NCBI GenBank assembly: GCA_027488985.1
Contig: JAIYAR010000005.1
Location: 124,001 to 188,000, forward strand
Source of the DNA: Comamonadaceae bacterium
GTDB lineage: Bacteria > Pseudomonadota > Gammaproteobacteria > Burkholderiales > Burkholderiaceae_C
Length of the DNA stretch: 64,000 nucleotides
Direction: 5' to 3'
A model generated the notes under the pieces. The model did not search any database and had not been told where the DNA came from. It worked only from the letters and a program-made list of their open reading frames with translations. The translations under genes and the position numbers were made by a program. Of the stretch, positions 54,658 through 63,723 are shown in pieces (the first letter of the stretch is position 1; each line of letters starts with the position of its first letter).

Positions 54658-56724
54658 TCAGGTGCTGCGATTCATGAGCCAGTGCTCCAGGGCCTCCACG
54701 GTAAGGGGCTTTGCAATGAAATAGCCTTGCAGGGTGTGACAACCGATTTCCTGCAGGAAAGCGCGTTGTTCTTCGGTTTCCACGCCTTCGGCGACCACAT
54801 TCAGACTCAAGGCCTCAGCCAAACCCACCACGCCTTTGACAATGGCGCGGGAGTCGCTGTCGGTATCGGTGTCGCTCACAAAGGAGCGGTCGATCTTGAG
54901 CTGGTTCGGCCGCAAGCGCTTGAGATAGGCAAGTGATGAATAGCCGGTACCGAAGTCATCAATCGCGATGCCCACCCCGATCTGGCGCAAGCGCTCAATG
55001 ATGCGTTGGCTGGTCTCTGTCTCTGCCATCAGCACGCTTTCCGTGATCTCGATCTCCAACTGCTGTGGAGGAATGCCGCTGGCATCCAATGCGGCCTGCA
55101 AGCTGTCGAGCAAGCGGTGGTCACGGAATTCCAGCGCTGACACGTTGACCGCCATGTTGCCGGTATGGATGCCCCGGGCAGACCAGTCTGCCAATTGGCG
55201 GCAGGCCTCGCGCAAGGTCCACACCCCCATTTCGGCGATGCGACCGGACTCCTCCGCCAGCCCGATGAACTGGGCGGGGTACAGGAGACCGCGAGTGGGG
55301 TGTTGCCAACGTACCAAGGCTTCGACGGCCACCATATCGCCGGTCTGAGAGCAGACTTGCGGTTGGTAATGCAATACCAGCTGGTCATGCCCGATGGCAT
55401 AGGCCAGCTCCTGTTCCAGCTCCAGATTGGCCTGCAAACGGGAATTCAACTCGGAGTGGAAGTAGCTGTAACGCGCGCGGCCCAGGGTCTTGGCCTGGTA
55501 GACGGCGATATCCGCATGTTTGACCAAGGTTTCAAAGTCCTGGCCATCTTCCGGATAGAGCGAGATCCCGATACTCGCTGAGACCTTCACCGGCGTGTTC
55601 GCCAGTACGACTGGTGACTCAATGGCACGCAGCACCCGTTGGGCCATTTCGCCCAGCGATTCCCAATGCTCAATGTCCCGTACCATCACCAGAAACTCGT
55701 CGCCACTCTGGCGGCACACCACATCGACCTCGCGCAACACCTCGCGCAAGCGGCGGGCCACCTCGATCAGCAGCGCATCGCCCGCGGCATGGCCCATGGA
55801 ATCGTTGACTGCCTTGAAGCGGTCGAGGTCAATGAAGAAGATACCGAACTGCTGTTGGTTCCTGTGGGCCGACAGCATTTCGCGCTGCACCAAGTCGATG
55901 AACAGCGAGCGATTGGGCAAAGCGGTCAACTGGTCATAAAACGCCATCTGCTGCAACTGCGCATTCTTGTTACCCAGCTGGGTGAACAAACCGCGCAACT
56001 CTTCCTGCACCCGACCGAGGTGGCGGCCGAGCAGGCCCAGTTCGTCTTGCCTGCGCCAGACAAACACCTGGGCATTGCCTTCGTCCCGGCTATGGTCCAG
56101 CAGGGCGCTGGCATGTTCTTTGAGGCGCTCGATGGGGCGCAGCACGCGGGATACCAATACCGGCATCAACACCGCCAGAATGGCCAACACTTGCAAGGCC
56201 ACCAACACCAGCATCTGGTTGCGTCGTGCTTGGAGCAGACCTTGTCCATAAGAGGCATCGAACCAGACAACCAGAGTCCCCAATGGCTCGCCGGAGCGCA
56301 TGATGCTCTGGGTGCGACGCGTGAGGCGATTTGCCGCAGTTTCCTTGTCCAATGAACCGGTAAAGTCTGCGCGTATGCGCTCCATTTCAGGGGTATTGGC
56401 AAGTCCATCCTCGATGCGTACGGCCACCACTTGCGGACTTTCCAGCAATCGCGCCGCTGCCGCGTCCAGAGCCACCCGGTCGACCACCCACATGGGTTCG
56501 GCAATGGACACGCTGCCGATTTTCATCAGAGCTGATTCGCTCTGGGCCAGCAAAGCCTTCTGGGACTTTTCTGCGAGTTGCTGCTCGAGAGTCAGCAACA
56601 ACATGGCGGGCAGTGCGACGCCCAGCACGACGACCAGCATCATGGTGTATCGCAGGGGCAGGCCCTCGCGAACACGCAGTCGGAGCCTCTTCCAGCTCAG
56701 CGAAAGTGCAGCCATAGACGTCAC
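54658..56724 (-). CDS. Membrane GGDEF-EAL cyclic di-GMP protein
   Basis: A 688-aa protein with an N-terminal helix (about 25-45), a periplasmic sensor (about 50-170), a second helix (about 175-195), HAMP-like linker, GGDEF domain and EAL domain. The cyclase loop is SGDEF rather than GGDEF, which is often still functional or only GTP-binding. The EAL part has EALVRWQHP, EITES, IDDFGTGYSSL, LKIDRSFV and EGVET and should be an active c-di-GMP phosphodiesterase. Start is the first ATG with a plausible N-terminus. It is followed closely by the chalcone-isomerase-like gene. Confidence 0.92.
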   Translation of the reverse strand: MTSMAALSLSWKRLRLRVREGLPLRYTMMLVVVLGVALPAMLLLTLEQQLAEKSQKALLAQSESALMKIGSVSIAEPMWVVDRVALDAAAARLLESPQVVAVRIEDGLANTPEMERIRADFTGSLDKETAANRLTRRTQSIMRSGEPLGTLVVWFDASYGQGLLQARRNQMLVLVALQVLAILAVLMPVLVSRVLRPIERLKEHASALLDHSRDEGNAQVFVWRRQDELGLLGRHLGRVQEELRGLFTQLGNKNAQLQQMAFYDQLTALPNRSLFIDLVQREMLSAHRNQQQFGIFFIDLDRFKAVNDSMGHAAGDALLIEVARRLREVLREVDVVCRQSGDEFLVMVRDIEHWESLGEMAQRVLRAIESPVVLANTPVKVSASIGISLYPEDGQDFETLVKHADIAVYQAKTLGRARYSYFHSELNSRLQANLELEQELAYAIGHDQLVLHYQPQVCSQTGDMVAVEALVRWQHPTRGLLYPAQFIGLAEESGRIAEMGVWTLREACRQLADWSARGIHTGNMAVNVSALEFRDHRLLDSLQAALDASGIPPQQLEIEITESVLMAETETSQRIIERLRQIGVGIAIDDFGTGYSSLAYLKRLRPNQLKIDRSFVSDTDTDSDSRAIVKGVVGLAEALSLNVVAEGVETEEQRAFLQEIGCHTLQGYFIAKPLTVEALEHWLMNRST

Positions 56725-56748
56725 CAGAGACTCAAAGCGTCCGGCGAA

Positions 56749-57591
56749 TCAAAAACGCTGGTCGAGCCAGCGTTGCATGGCCGCAAAAACAGGGGTCGCA
56801 TCTGACTCATTGAATATCTCGTGGTACAGCGCATCGAAGCACACCGTTGTCACCAGGTCTTTGGGCGCTGCAGCAGCGAAGTCACGGCTGCCCTGCGGGT
56901 TCACCAAACGGTCGGCACCTGCGTACATCAGCAAGGTGGGCACCTTCCACTGCGCTGCCAAAGCGACGGTGGCGGGGCCTTCGGTCGCGAAGAAACGGGC
57001 CAGTCGCGCCGAAATGCGGTCGTGCACCAAAGGGTCCGAGGTGTAGGCTTGCACCACAGCCGGGTCATGCGAGATAAAGCTGGGGTTCAAGCCGTTACCC
57101 ACGCGCAGGTTCGGTGCGATTTTCGGCAATACAGCCACCAGGAGCTTCTGGAAGGCATTCATGCCCGGATTCAGGGCCGGGGAAGACATGATGAGCGCAT
57201 CCACTTTGCGCATGCCCAATGACACAAAGCGCCCCGTCACCAATCCGCCCATGCTGTGGCCCAGCAGAATCAGCGGGGTTCCTGGTTCCATGCGGGCCCG
57301 GGTGCTATCAATGATGTCGGCCAGGTCATCGAGCAAGCGGGTATCGGTAGGCAGGCTGCCGGGCAGGCCACTACTCTCGCCGTGGCCACACTGGTCGTAA
57401 CCGCGCACAGCAAAGCCCCATGCATTGAGCTGTTGCGCCACATGGTCGTAGCGACCGGCATGCTCGCCCAATCCGTGCACGATGAGCACCACACCTCGAA
57501 GAGGAACGCCGGTGTCCAGCGGCCAGTCCTGCACCGCGAGGTTGTCACCATCGCTGGCGGTGAAGGTGCTGAGAGTTGATTCAGAAGCCAT
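56749..57591 (-). CDS. Alpha/beta hydrolase, lysophospholipase/monoacylglycerol lipase-like
   Basis: A 280-aa serine hydrolase with VHGLGEHAGRY, the elbow GHSMGGLV (Ser), an Asp in YAGADRLV and a His in FDALYHEIFNE. It matches PldB-like monoglyceride lipases. ATG 57591 is used instead of an upstream TTG. It lies 14 nt after the M20 peptidase stop on the same strand, so the two are probably co-transcribed. Confidence 0.9.
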   Translation of the reverse strand: MASESTLSTFTASDGDNLAVQDWPLDTGVPLRGVVLIVHGLGEHAGRYDHVAQQLNAWGFAVRGYDQCGHGESSGLPGSLPTDTRLLDDLADIIDSTRARMEPGTPLILLGHSMGGLVTGRFVSLGMRKVDALIMSSPALNPGMNAFQKLLVAVLPKIAPNLRVGNGLNPSFISHDPAVVQAYTSDPLVHDRISARLARFFATEGPATVALAAQWKVPTLLMYAGADRLVNPQGSRDFAAAAPKDLVTTVCFDALYHEIFNESDATPVFAAMQRWLDQRF

Positions 57592-57605
57592 ACGTTGCTG
57601 CCGGT

Positions 57606-59084
57606 TCAAGGAAAACGGGAAATCACCTGAGCCACAGCGGCGGTGAGTTTTTTGGCATAGGGTACATGCAAAAATTCATTCGGGCCGTGGGCATTGCTCT
57701 TGGGGCCGAGCACGCCGCAGACCATCATTTGTGCCTTGGGGAAGCCTTTGGAGAGCATGTTCATCAGCGGGATCGTCCCGCCCTGACCGATGTGGCCGCA
57801 GGGCGCTCCGAAATGGGCATTCGATGCGTCGTTCAGTGCGGCATCCAACCAGGGCGCAGTATTGGGGGCATTCCAGCCGGTGGCGCTGGAAAGGCCCTCA
57901 AACGTAACTTTGGCCTGGTAGGGTGCGTTGTCTTCCAGCAATGCTTTGAGCTCCTGCACCGCAGAGTCGGCTTCGACCAAGGGGGGCAAGCGCAGGCTGA
58001 GCTTGAAGGCGGTGTAAGGCCGAAGCACATTGCCGGCGTTTTGGATGCTGGGGAAACCATCCGCACCGGTCACGCTCAGAGTGGGCTGCCAGGTGCGCTT
58101 GAGCAAAGCTTCCAGCGGGTCCGAGGTGGTGGGCAACGCGAAAGTGGTGGCACCACCGCAGTCGTAATGCGCCCAGGGGAAACGTTTGAACAACTCATCC
58201 CCCAAAATCCCGGCAGTCGCCCGCGCCTGCTGCATGCGTTCAACCGGCACTTCGCAATGGAAGTTGGCAGGCAACAGATGGCCGGTTTTGCTGTCCTCCA
58301 ACCGGTCCAGCACCTGGCGCAAGATGCGGAAGCTCGAAGGCACGAGGCCACTCGCATCACCGGAGTGAATTCCTTCAGTAAGGATTTCCACCTTCAGCAC
58401 ACCGCTGGCCATGCCGCGCAGACTATTGGTTAACCAAAGCTGGTCGTAATTGCCGGCACCGGAATCCAGACAGACCACCAACCCCACCTCTCCCAAACGG
58501 GGCTTGAGTGCATCGACATAGTGGAGCAGGTCGTAGGAGCCGCTTTCCTCACAGGTCTCGATCAGGCCGACCACACGCGGATGTCGCAGCTTCTGGTCTT
58601 TGAGCGCCTGCAGCGCTGCGATGGCGGCATAAGCGGCATAGCCGTCATCTGCACCGCCCCGGCCATAGAGCTTGCCGTCTTCGTATTTGGGAGTCCAGGG
58701 ACCGAGGTCATTTCGCCAACCGGAGAACTCCGGCTGTTTATCGAGGTGTCCGTACATGAGCACGGTTTCGCCGGATGCAGGTACCTCACCGGCAGCGCCC
58801 CCACTGGCAGGCACTTCAAAAAAGATGACCGGGGTGCGCCCCTCAAGACGAATGACTTCGAGTGTCAAACCCGGTACTTTTTGGGCTTCGATCCATTGGG
58901 CGGTATTGCGTACCACGGTGTCCAGCAACCCGGCTTCCGACCATTGCGCATCGAACATCGGCGACTTGGCCGGAATGCGGATGTACTCCTCCAGCCGGTG
59001 GACGATATCCGTGTCCCAAGCAGCACTGACGTGATCCAGTGCCTGGGCGGTGTTGAATACAGAGGGTGGAACGCGGGCGTTCAT
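57606..59084 (-). CDS. M20-family metallopeptidase (dipeptidase-like)
   Basis: A 492-aa zinc peptidase. Metal and catalytic residues are seen in VLMYGHLDKQPEFSGW (His, Asp), GRGGADDGYAAYAAI (Asp), ETCEESGSYDL (Glu-Glu), CLDSGAGNYDQ (Asp) and a late His in SNAHGPNEFLHV. It belongs to the carnosinase/CNDP-like branch that cleaves dipeptides. Upstream of the alpha/beta hydrolase in a likely operon. Confidence 0.93.
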   Translation of the reverse strand: MNARVPPSVFNTAQALDHVSAAWDTDIVHRLEEYIRIPAKSPMFDAQWSEAGLLDTVVRNTAQWIEAQKVPGLTLEVIRLEGRTPVIFFEVPASGGAAGEVPASGETVLMYGHLDKQPEFSGWRNDLGPWTPKYEDGKLYGRGGADDGYAAYAAIAALQALKDQKLRHPRVVGLIETCEESGSYDLLHYVDALKPRLGEVGLVVCLDSGAGNYDQLWLTNSLRGMASGVLKVEILTEGIHSGDASGLVPSSFRILRQVLDRLEDSKTGHLLPANFHCEVPVERMQQARATAGILGDELFKRFPWAHYDCGGATTFALPTTSDPLEALLKRTWQPTLSVTGADGFPSIQNAGNVLRPYTAFKLSLRLPPLVEADSAVQELKALLEDNAPYQAKVTFEGLSSATGWNAPNTAPWLDAALNDASNAHFGAPCGHIGQGGTIPLMNMLSKGFPKAQMMVCGVLGPKSNAHGPNEFLHVPYAKKLTAAVAQVISRFP

Positions 59085-59172
59085 GAGGCTCCTGATGCAG
59101 ATTCAGCGCGGGCTCCCATCATGCCATGGGCAACCTGAAGCTTGCTGGAGGCTTACCCTCAATAAACCGCTT

Positions 59173-59754
59173 TTATCGTGCCAATTTGTACACAGAAGTG
59201 CCGGCCCGGAGGTTGGGCAGCATCCGGACCGTGCGGCCATTCTGCAAGCCGAAGCTGTCCAGCACCCGTAAGCCATTGCGCTGCGCAAGTACGGCCAAGT
59301 CCGCATGGGTGCCCACGCGGATGTTCGGCGTGTCGTACCACTGGTAAGGCAGGCGCTTGGTCACCGGCATGCGACCTTGCAAGATGCTCAAGCGGTTGGG
59401 CCAGTGTGCAAAGTTGGGGAAGGCCACGATGCCGACGCGACCCACGCGCGCCGTTTCACGCAACATGGTCTCCGCGTTACGCAGGTGTTGCAGGGTGTCA
59501 ATCTGCAGCACCACATCGAAGCTGGCGTCTTCAAACACGGTCAGTCCTTGGTCGAGGTTGAGCTGCAGCACGTTCACGCCACGCTTCACGCACGCCAGCA
59601 CATTGGCATCGTCCAGCTCTACGCCGTAGCCGCTGCACCCGCGCTCGCGCTGCAAGTAGTCCAACATGGCACCGTCGCCGCAACCAAGATCCAACACGCG
59701 GGAGCCTTGAGGCACTAGGCTGGCAATCGCATGCAAGGTATTTACGTCGGTCAT
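59173..59754 (-). CDS. metW: Methionine biosynthesis protein MetW
   Basis: A 193-aa class I SAM-dependent methyltransferase-like protein (SAM motif [24 protein letters not shown]). In several proteobacteria MetW is needed with MetX for homoserine acyltransferase activity. It starts 4 nt inside the metX stop and shares its transcript, including the riboswitch. The C-terminal [12 protein letters not shown] is typical. Confidence 0.93.
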   Translation of the reverse strand: MTDVNTLHAIASLVPQGSRVLDLGCGDGAMLDYLQRERGCSGYGVELDDANVLACVKRGVNVLQLNLDQGLTVFEDASFDVVLQIDTLQHLRNAETMLRETARVGRVGIVAFPNFAHWPNRLSILQGRMPVTKRLPYQWYDTPNIRVGTHADLAVLAQRNGLRVLDSFGLQNGRTVRMLPNLRAGTSVYKLAR

Positions 59755-60899
59755 ACGGCCACCTCCAAACCACGAGAAATGCTATCGAAATAGGAGCGCA
59801 TCACGCTCATGTAACGGGCATCATCGAGCAGAAAGGCATCATGACCGTGGGGAGCATCAATTTCTGCGTAACTGACGTCACGCCTGTTGTCCAACAAGGC
59901 CTTCACCACCTCGCGGCTGCGTTTGGGGCTGAAGCGCCAATCGGTGGTGAAGCTCACCAGCAAGAACTTCGCACGCGTGCGGGCCAGCGCCTGGCTCAGG
60001 TCGCCGCCATAGGCTTTGGCCGGGTCAAAGTAATCCAGCGCGCGGGTGATCAGCAGATAGGTGTTGGCGTCAAAGTATTCGGCAAACTTGTCGCCCTGGT
60101 AGCGCAGGTAACTCTCGATCTGGAACTCCACCTCTTGTGTGCTGTATTTGTAACCGTTGGCGCTGGCCAGCACGGCGTCTTTGAGCTCGCGGCCGAACTT
60201 CTCGTTCATCACGTCATCACTCAGGTAGGTGATGTGGCCGATCATGCGGGCGATGCGCAAGCCGCGCTTGGGGATGACACCACGTTCGTAAAAGTGCCCG
60301 CCATGAAAATCGGGGTCGGTCACGATGGCGCGGCGCGCTACTTCGTTGAACGCAATATTTTCCGCATTCAGATTGGGTGCACTCGCCACCACCACCGCAT
60401 GGCGCATGCGCTCGGGATACTGCAGCGTCCAGCTCAGCGCCTGCATGCCGCCCAAGCTGCCACCCAAGACCGCAGCCAGCGTCTGGATGCCCAGCGCGTC
60501 GAGTAGCAGGGCTTGGGCATTCACCCAATCCTCCACCGTGACCACCGGAAAATCGGCACCGTAAACCTTGCCTGTGTCGGGGTGGGTGTGCATAGGGCCG
60601 GTGGAACCAAAACAGGAACCCAGGTTGTTGACGCCGATGACGAAAAACTTGTTCGTATCTACCGACTTGCCCGGACCGATCATGTTGTCCCACCAGCCTT
60701 CAGACTTTTGCTGCCCCTCGTACACACCCGCCACATGGTGGGAAGCGTTCAGGGCGTGGCACACCAGCACCGCGTTGGACTTGTCGGCATTGAGCGTGCC
60801 GTAAGTCTCGTAACTCAAGGAGTAGCCGTGGATGGACGCCCCGCTTTGCAACTGCAAAGGGGCGTCAAAGCGCATGGTCTGGGGTGTGGCAATCAGCAT
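59751..60899 (-). CDS. metX: Homoserine O-acyltransferase
   Basis: Acylates homoserine as the first step of methionine synthesis. The 382-aa alpha/beta hydrolase-fold enzyme has [22 protein letters not shown], the nucleophile elbow [10 protein letters not shown], and the Asp and His in [16 protein letters not shown]. Acetyl versus succinyl donor is not certain; betaproteobacterial MetX may use either. The ATG directly follows the T-tract of a terminator, and a SAM-II riboswitch lies upstream, so expression should fall when SAM is plentiful. Overlaps metW by 4 nt. Confidence 0.95.
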   Translation of the reverse strand: MLIATPQTMRFDAPLQLQSGASIHGYSLSYETYGTLNADKSNAVLVCHALNASHHVAGVYEGQQKSEGWWDNMIGPGKSVDTNKFFVIGVNNLGSCFGSTGPMHTHPDTGKVYGADFPVVTVEDWVNAQALLLDALGIQTLAAVLGGSLGGMQALSWTLQYPERMRHAVVVASAPNLNAENIAFNEVARRAIVTDPDFHGGHFYERGVIPKRGLRIARMIGHITYLSDDVMNEKFGRELKDAVLASANGYKYSTQEVEFQIESYLRYQGDKFAEYFDANTYLLITRALDYFDPAKAYGGDLSQALARTRAKFLLVSFTTDWRFSPKRSREVVKALLDNRRDVSYAEIDAPHGHDAFLLDDARYMSVMRSYFDSISRGLEVAV

Positions 60900-60937
60900 A
60901 AAAACAAAACCCGGCAACGCTAAACGCGGGCCGGGTT
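60900..60937 (-). terminator. Leader terminator (attenuator) of metX
   Basis: AACCCGGC and GCCGGGTT form an 8-bp stem with an inner CGC/GCG stem, followed by TTGTTTTT, ending exactly at the metX ATG. Located 20 nt downstream of the SAM-II aptamer, it is the likely expression platform. Confidence 0.8.
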
Positions 60938-60957
60938 GCAATGCCTGAAGGCGGGTC

Positions 60958-61012
60958 CGTGTTTAGCTGAATTTATTAAGCGCCCGCAAGCTGGAGCAAA
61001 TTGGCGCTGTGA
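60958..61012 (-). ncRNA. SAM-II (SAM_alpha) riboswitch
   Basis: On the minus strand the P1 arms AGCGCC (61003-61008) and GGCGCT (60979-60984) enclose AATTTG ... GCTTGC, and the 3' part has TTAATAAATT then AGCTAAA (60962-60968). These blocks, in this order, match the SAM-II consensus as I know it (ATTTG, CTTGC, TTAA-AAA, GCTAAA), a pseudoknot that binds S-adenosylmethionine. It lies in the metX leader, as many SAM-II elements do. SAM binding would favour the terminator downstream. Confidence 0.85.
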
Positions 61013-61080
61013 GTGCCGAGTATAGCAAGGGACGCCTTTTGCGGGGTTTATCCCATGGCAATGCACCAGCTTGGAATCCC

Positions 61081-61095
61081 TGGCGTGTTTTTTGC
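61081..61095 (+). promoter_or_regulatory. Sigma-54 promoter of the ammonium transporter gene
   Basis: TGGCGTGTTTTTTGC has GG and GC elements exactly 12 bp apart (-24/-12 type). The start site is expected near 61107, 63 nt before the ATG. TGCACC half-sites resembling NtrC sites occur at 61062-61067 and 61132-61140. RpoN/NtrC control suits a nitrogen-scavenging gene. Confidence 0.75.
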
Positions 61096-61169
61096 TTTAT
61101 TTTGGTGCGCAAGACCATTTTTGGATGGTTTTGCACCATTCCAAAGCATTGAACGACCAAAGGACTCGT

Positions 61170-62372
61170 ATGGAAGCACTAAAACAGGGCGCAGACGCTT
61201 TGTTCATTTTGTTGGGCGCAATCATGGTGCTGGCCATGCATGCAGGTTTTGCCTTTCTGGAACTCGGCACCGTGCGCCGCAAGAACCAGGTGAACGCGCT
61301 GGTCAAAATTCTGGTGGACTTTTCAGTGTCCACCGTGGTGTATTTCGCGGTGGGCTACAGCGTGGCTTATGGCACCCACTTCTTTATCGGCGCAGAGCAG
61401 CTGGCTGCGCAAAACGGCTACGCGCTGGTGAAGTTTTTCTTCCTGCTGACTTTCGCTGCAGCCATTCCAGCCATCATTTCGGGCGGCATCGCAGAGCGCG
61501 CCAAGTTCTGGCCGCAGCTGATTGCCACGGCCGTCATCGTCGGCGTGATTTACCCCTTCTTTGAGGGTATTGCATGGAACCAGCACTTCGGTGTGCAGGC
61601 CTGGATCAAGGCGCTCACTGGCGACGAGTTTCACGACTTTGCCGGCAGCGTAGTGGTGCACGCCGTGGGCGGCTGGATCGCTTTGGGCGCTGTGCTCTTG
61701 CTCGGCGCACGTAGCAACCGCTACCGCAAGGACGGCGCCATGTCGGCCCACCCGCCGAGCAGCATCCCTTTCCTCGCATTGGGCGCGTGGATTCTGATCG
61801 TGGGCTGGTTCGGCTTCAATGTGATGAGCGCACAGCTGCTCGACAAAATGTCCGGCCTGGTGGCGGTGAACTCGTTGATGGCCATGGTGGGTGGCACACT
61901 GGTCGCCCTGCTCATGGGCAAAAACGACCCCGGCTTTGTGCACAACGGCCCGCTGGCCGGCCTGGTGGCCGTGTGCGCAGGCTCTGACCTGATGCACCCG
62001 CTGGGTGCTTTGGTAGTGGGCGGTGTGGCGGGCGCCATTTTTGTGGTGATGTTCACCCTGACCCAGAACAAATGGAAGATTGACGACGTGCTGGGCGTAT
62101 GGCCGCTGCACGGCCTATGTGGCACTTGGGGTGGAATTGCGGCAGGCATTTTCGGTAGCACTGCCTTCGGCGGCCTGGGCGGCGTGAACTTCATGGCCCA
62201 GCTCATCGGCACAGCTATGGGGGTAGCGTGGGCCGCCGCCGCAGGCTTTGTGGTCTATGGGTTGCTCAAGGCAACCATGGGTCTGCGCATGAGCCAGGAA
62301 GAGGAATATGACGGCGCCGATCTTTCCATCCACAAAATCAGCGCATCACCAGAGCGGGAAGTGAACTGGTAA
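61170..62372 (+). CDS. amtB: Ammonium transporter (Amt family)
   Basis: Inner-membrane ammonium channel of 400 aa with about 11 helices. It starts ADALFILLGAIMVLAMHAGFAFLELG, has FFFLLTFAAAIPAIISGGIAERAKFW and FHDFAGSVVVHAVGGWIAL (pore His), and the second pore His in VWPLHGLCGTWGGIAAG. AAAGGA lies upstream of the ATG. It has no adjacent glnK, unlike the common glnK-amtB pair. Control from a sigma-54 promoter is indicated. Confidence 0.94.
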   Translation: MEALKQGADALFILLGAIMVLAMHAGFAFLELGTVRRKNQVNALVKILVDFSVSTVVYFAVGYSVAYGTHFFIGAEQLAAQNGYALVKFFFLLTFAAAIPAIISGGIAERAKFWPQLIATAVIVGVIYPFFEGIAWNQHFGVQAWIKALTGDEFHDFAGSVVVHAVGGWIALGAVLLLGARSNRYRKDGAMSAHPPSSIPFLALGAWILIVGWFGFNVMSAQLLDKMSGLVAVNSLMAMVGGTLVALLMGKNDPGFVHNGPLAGLVAVCAGSDLMHPLGALVVGGVAGAIFVVMFTLTQNKWKIDDVLGVWPLHGLCGTWGGIAAGIFGSTAFGGLGGVNFMAQLIGTAMGVAWAAAAGFVVYGLLKATMGLRMSQEEEYDGADLSIHKISASPEREVNW

Positions 62373-62392
62373 TTCCAGCGGCCAATCAGGCA

Positions 62393-62440
62393 GCTATGAA
62401 TTTCATGGCTGCCTGCGCTTAATTCATGGGTGCTAGAGCC
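62393..62440 (+). repeat. Interspersed repeat, copy 13
   Basis: GCTATGAATTTCATGGCTGC then CTGCGCTTAATTCATGGGTGC. Its left half forms a GGCAGC/GCTGCC hairpin, possibly also a terminator for amtB. The right end supplies the stop codon of the DoxX gene. Confidence 0.82.
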
Positions 62441-62918
62441 ACTTTTTGCTGATAAACCGGTCCGCAGCCCAGGCGCCGGGGCCGTACAAGGCCAAAGCGG
62501 CCAGCAAGACGCCCCAAGTGATGTGCTGCTGCAGCGCAGCAGGGGCAATCTCGCTCAGTGACAGCACAGCCATCACGTTGACCACGCTCAGGCCCAGGGC
62601 TGCGAACCGGCCACCCAAGCCCAGCACCAGCAGCACCGGCAACACGAGCTCACCCGCAGTGCCCATCCAGGCTGCCATTGCGGGAGGTAGCAGAGGCACG
62701 TGGTATTCGTCCATGAACAAAGCAAGGGTGATGTCCCAGTCCCGGAGCTTGGTCAGGCCCGACGAAAAAAACACATGTGCCACATACAGGCGGGCCAGCA
62801 AAGCGGCGGGGGCTTGCAGGGCATCCAGCAGGCGATAGCCCCTTTCGATGATCGAGGTCAGGAAGGTGAACCGGTGCCCGACACCAAGACGGGAGGGCGT
62901 TGCCAACATGGATTTCAT
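62433..62918 (-). CDS. DoxX-family membrane protein of the bufferin-type cluster
   Basis: A 161-aa protein with four helices (LLARLYVAHVFFSSGLTKLRDW start; ELVLPVLLVLGLGGRF). DoxX proteins commonly end MNIO (DUF692) operons that make metal-binding modified peptides (bufferins). ATG 62918 with AGAGA upstream is chosen over a TTG. It is 31 nt after the hvfC-like stop. Its stop codon lies in an interspersed repeat. Confidence 0.85.
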   Translation of the reverse strand: MKSMLATPSRLGVGHRFTFLTSIIERGYRLLDALQAPAALLARLYVAHVFFSSGLTKLRDWDITLALFMDEYHVPLLPPAMAAWMGTAGELVLPVLLVLGLGGRFAALGLSVVNVMAVLSLSEIAPAALQQHITWGVLLAALALYGPGAWAADRFISKKWL

Positions 62919-62949
62919 TGCGTCTCTTTTCAAAAAAGGGGAACGGCGA

Positions 62950-63723
62950 TCAGGCGCCGGACTGAACGGCCAACAAAAGGCCGCTTTGGACAGCCATAGT
63001 CAGCCATAGGGAAATATCCAGGTGGGGTGCGGCATCCAAGGCCTGCCCCAGGCTACGCCGCGTGAGCAACGCATTCAGGAACGCTGCTTCACCCGCAAGG
63101 GCAAAGCGTACACAGGGCTTGAAGCCCTGCCGCCACACCACAGCGTCTTCCGCCGCGCGCGCCTGCAATAGCCGCCCCACCTCTTCAAAGCTGGGGCCGC
63201 CTTCCCCATGGGCTGCATGGATGCTCGCTACCGGCCAGTCACTGCACAGCGTGGCAGTACCGGGGGCGAGGTGCAGCCACAACGTGCCGGGGTCTTCGGT
63301 ACTGAGCAGCGCCAGCGTGCTCAAGTCCGGGGATGCGTCTTGCAAGCCGGTCATGCGGTGCAGAGCCCACTCCAGACGCGCCACACCGGGAAGGTAGGGT
63401 GTGTCATCCAATTGACGGCTGCCCGCAACATACTCCGCAAGGCCTTCGCCCCATTGCGCCATATCGCCATACTGTGGCGGGTAGGCATGCCAGTAGGCAC
63501 GGGCCAAGTCACCGAAACTGTCTTCGCCCACCAACTGGGCCATCACCGGGTAAGCCGCCTGGAGCACACGTTCGGCCAGGGCATGGCCGTTAGCTTGATA
63601 GGCCTTTATGCCTCTAGCGCCCGTATCGATTGCGCGAGTAGCTACATTTTTCATAGCATCATCAGCGGGCCAGTCGAACAAGGCTGATACCAACGCTTGT
63701 TGTTGCAGAGCCAGGGTGCTCAT
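62950..63723 (-). CDS. HvfC-like (DUF2063) partner of an MNIO enzyme
   Basis: A 257-aa protein with an N-terminal DUF2063 putative DNA-binding-like domain ([41 protein letters not shown]) and a C-terminal HvfC-type beta-rich domain. In bufferin systems this partner presents the precursor peptide to the DUF692 oxidase. About 15 residues near the N-terminus ([14 protein letters not shown]) are encoded by an interspersed repeat read in frame. The start overlaps the hvfB-like stop (ATGA). Confidence 0.87.
   Translation of the reverse strand: MSTLALQQQALVSALFDWPADDAMKNVATRAIDTGARGIKAYQANGHALAERVLQAAYPVMAQLVGEDSFGDLARAYWHAYPPQYGDMAQWGEGLAEYVAGSRQLDDTPYLPGVARLEWALHRMTGLQDASPDLSTLALLSTEDPGTLWLHLAPGTATLCSDWPVASIHAAHGEGGPSFEEVGRLLQARAAEDAVVWRQGFKPCVRFALAGEAAFLNALLTRRSLGQALDAAPHLDISLWLTMAVQSGLLLAVQSGA
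63612..63657 (-). repeat. Interspersed repeat, copy 14, inside the hvfC-like gene
   Basis: On the minus strand GCTATGAAAAATGTAGCTAC then TCGCGCAATCGATACGGGCGC. It is in sense with the gene and in frame. Confidence 0.85.

Noticed and set aside
60901..60920. Plus-strand AAACCCGGCAAC, which recalls a SAM-I riboswitch core
   Set aside because: It is the complement of one arm of the metX leader terminator; no other SAM-I elements surround it, and the gene it would control is not on that strand.
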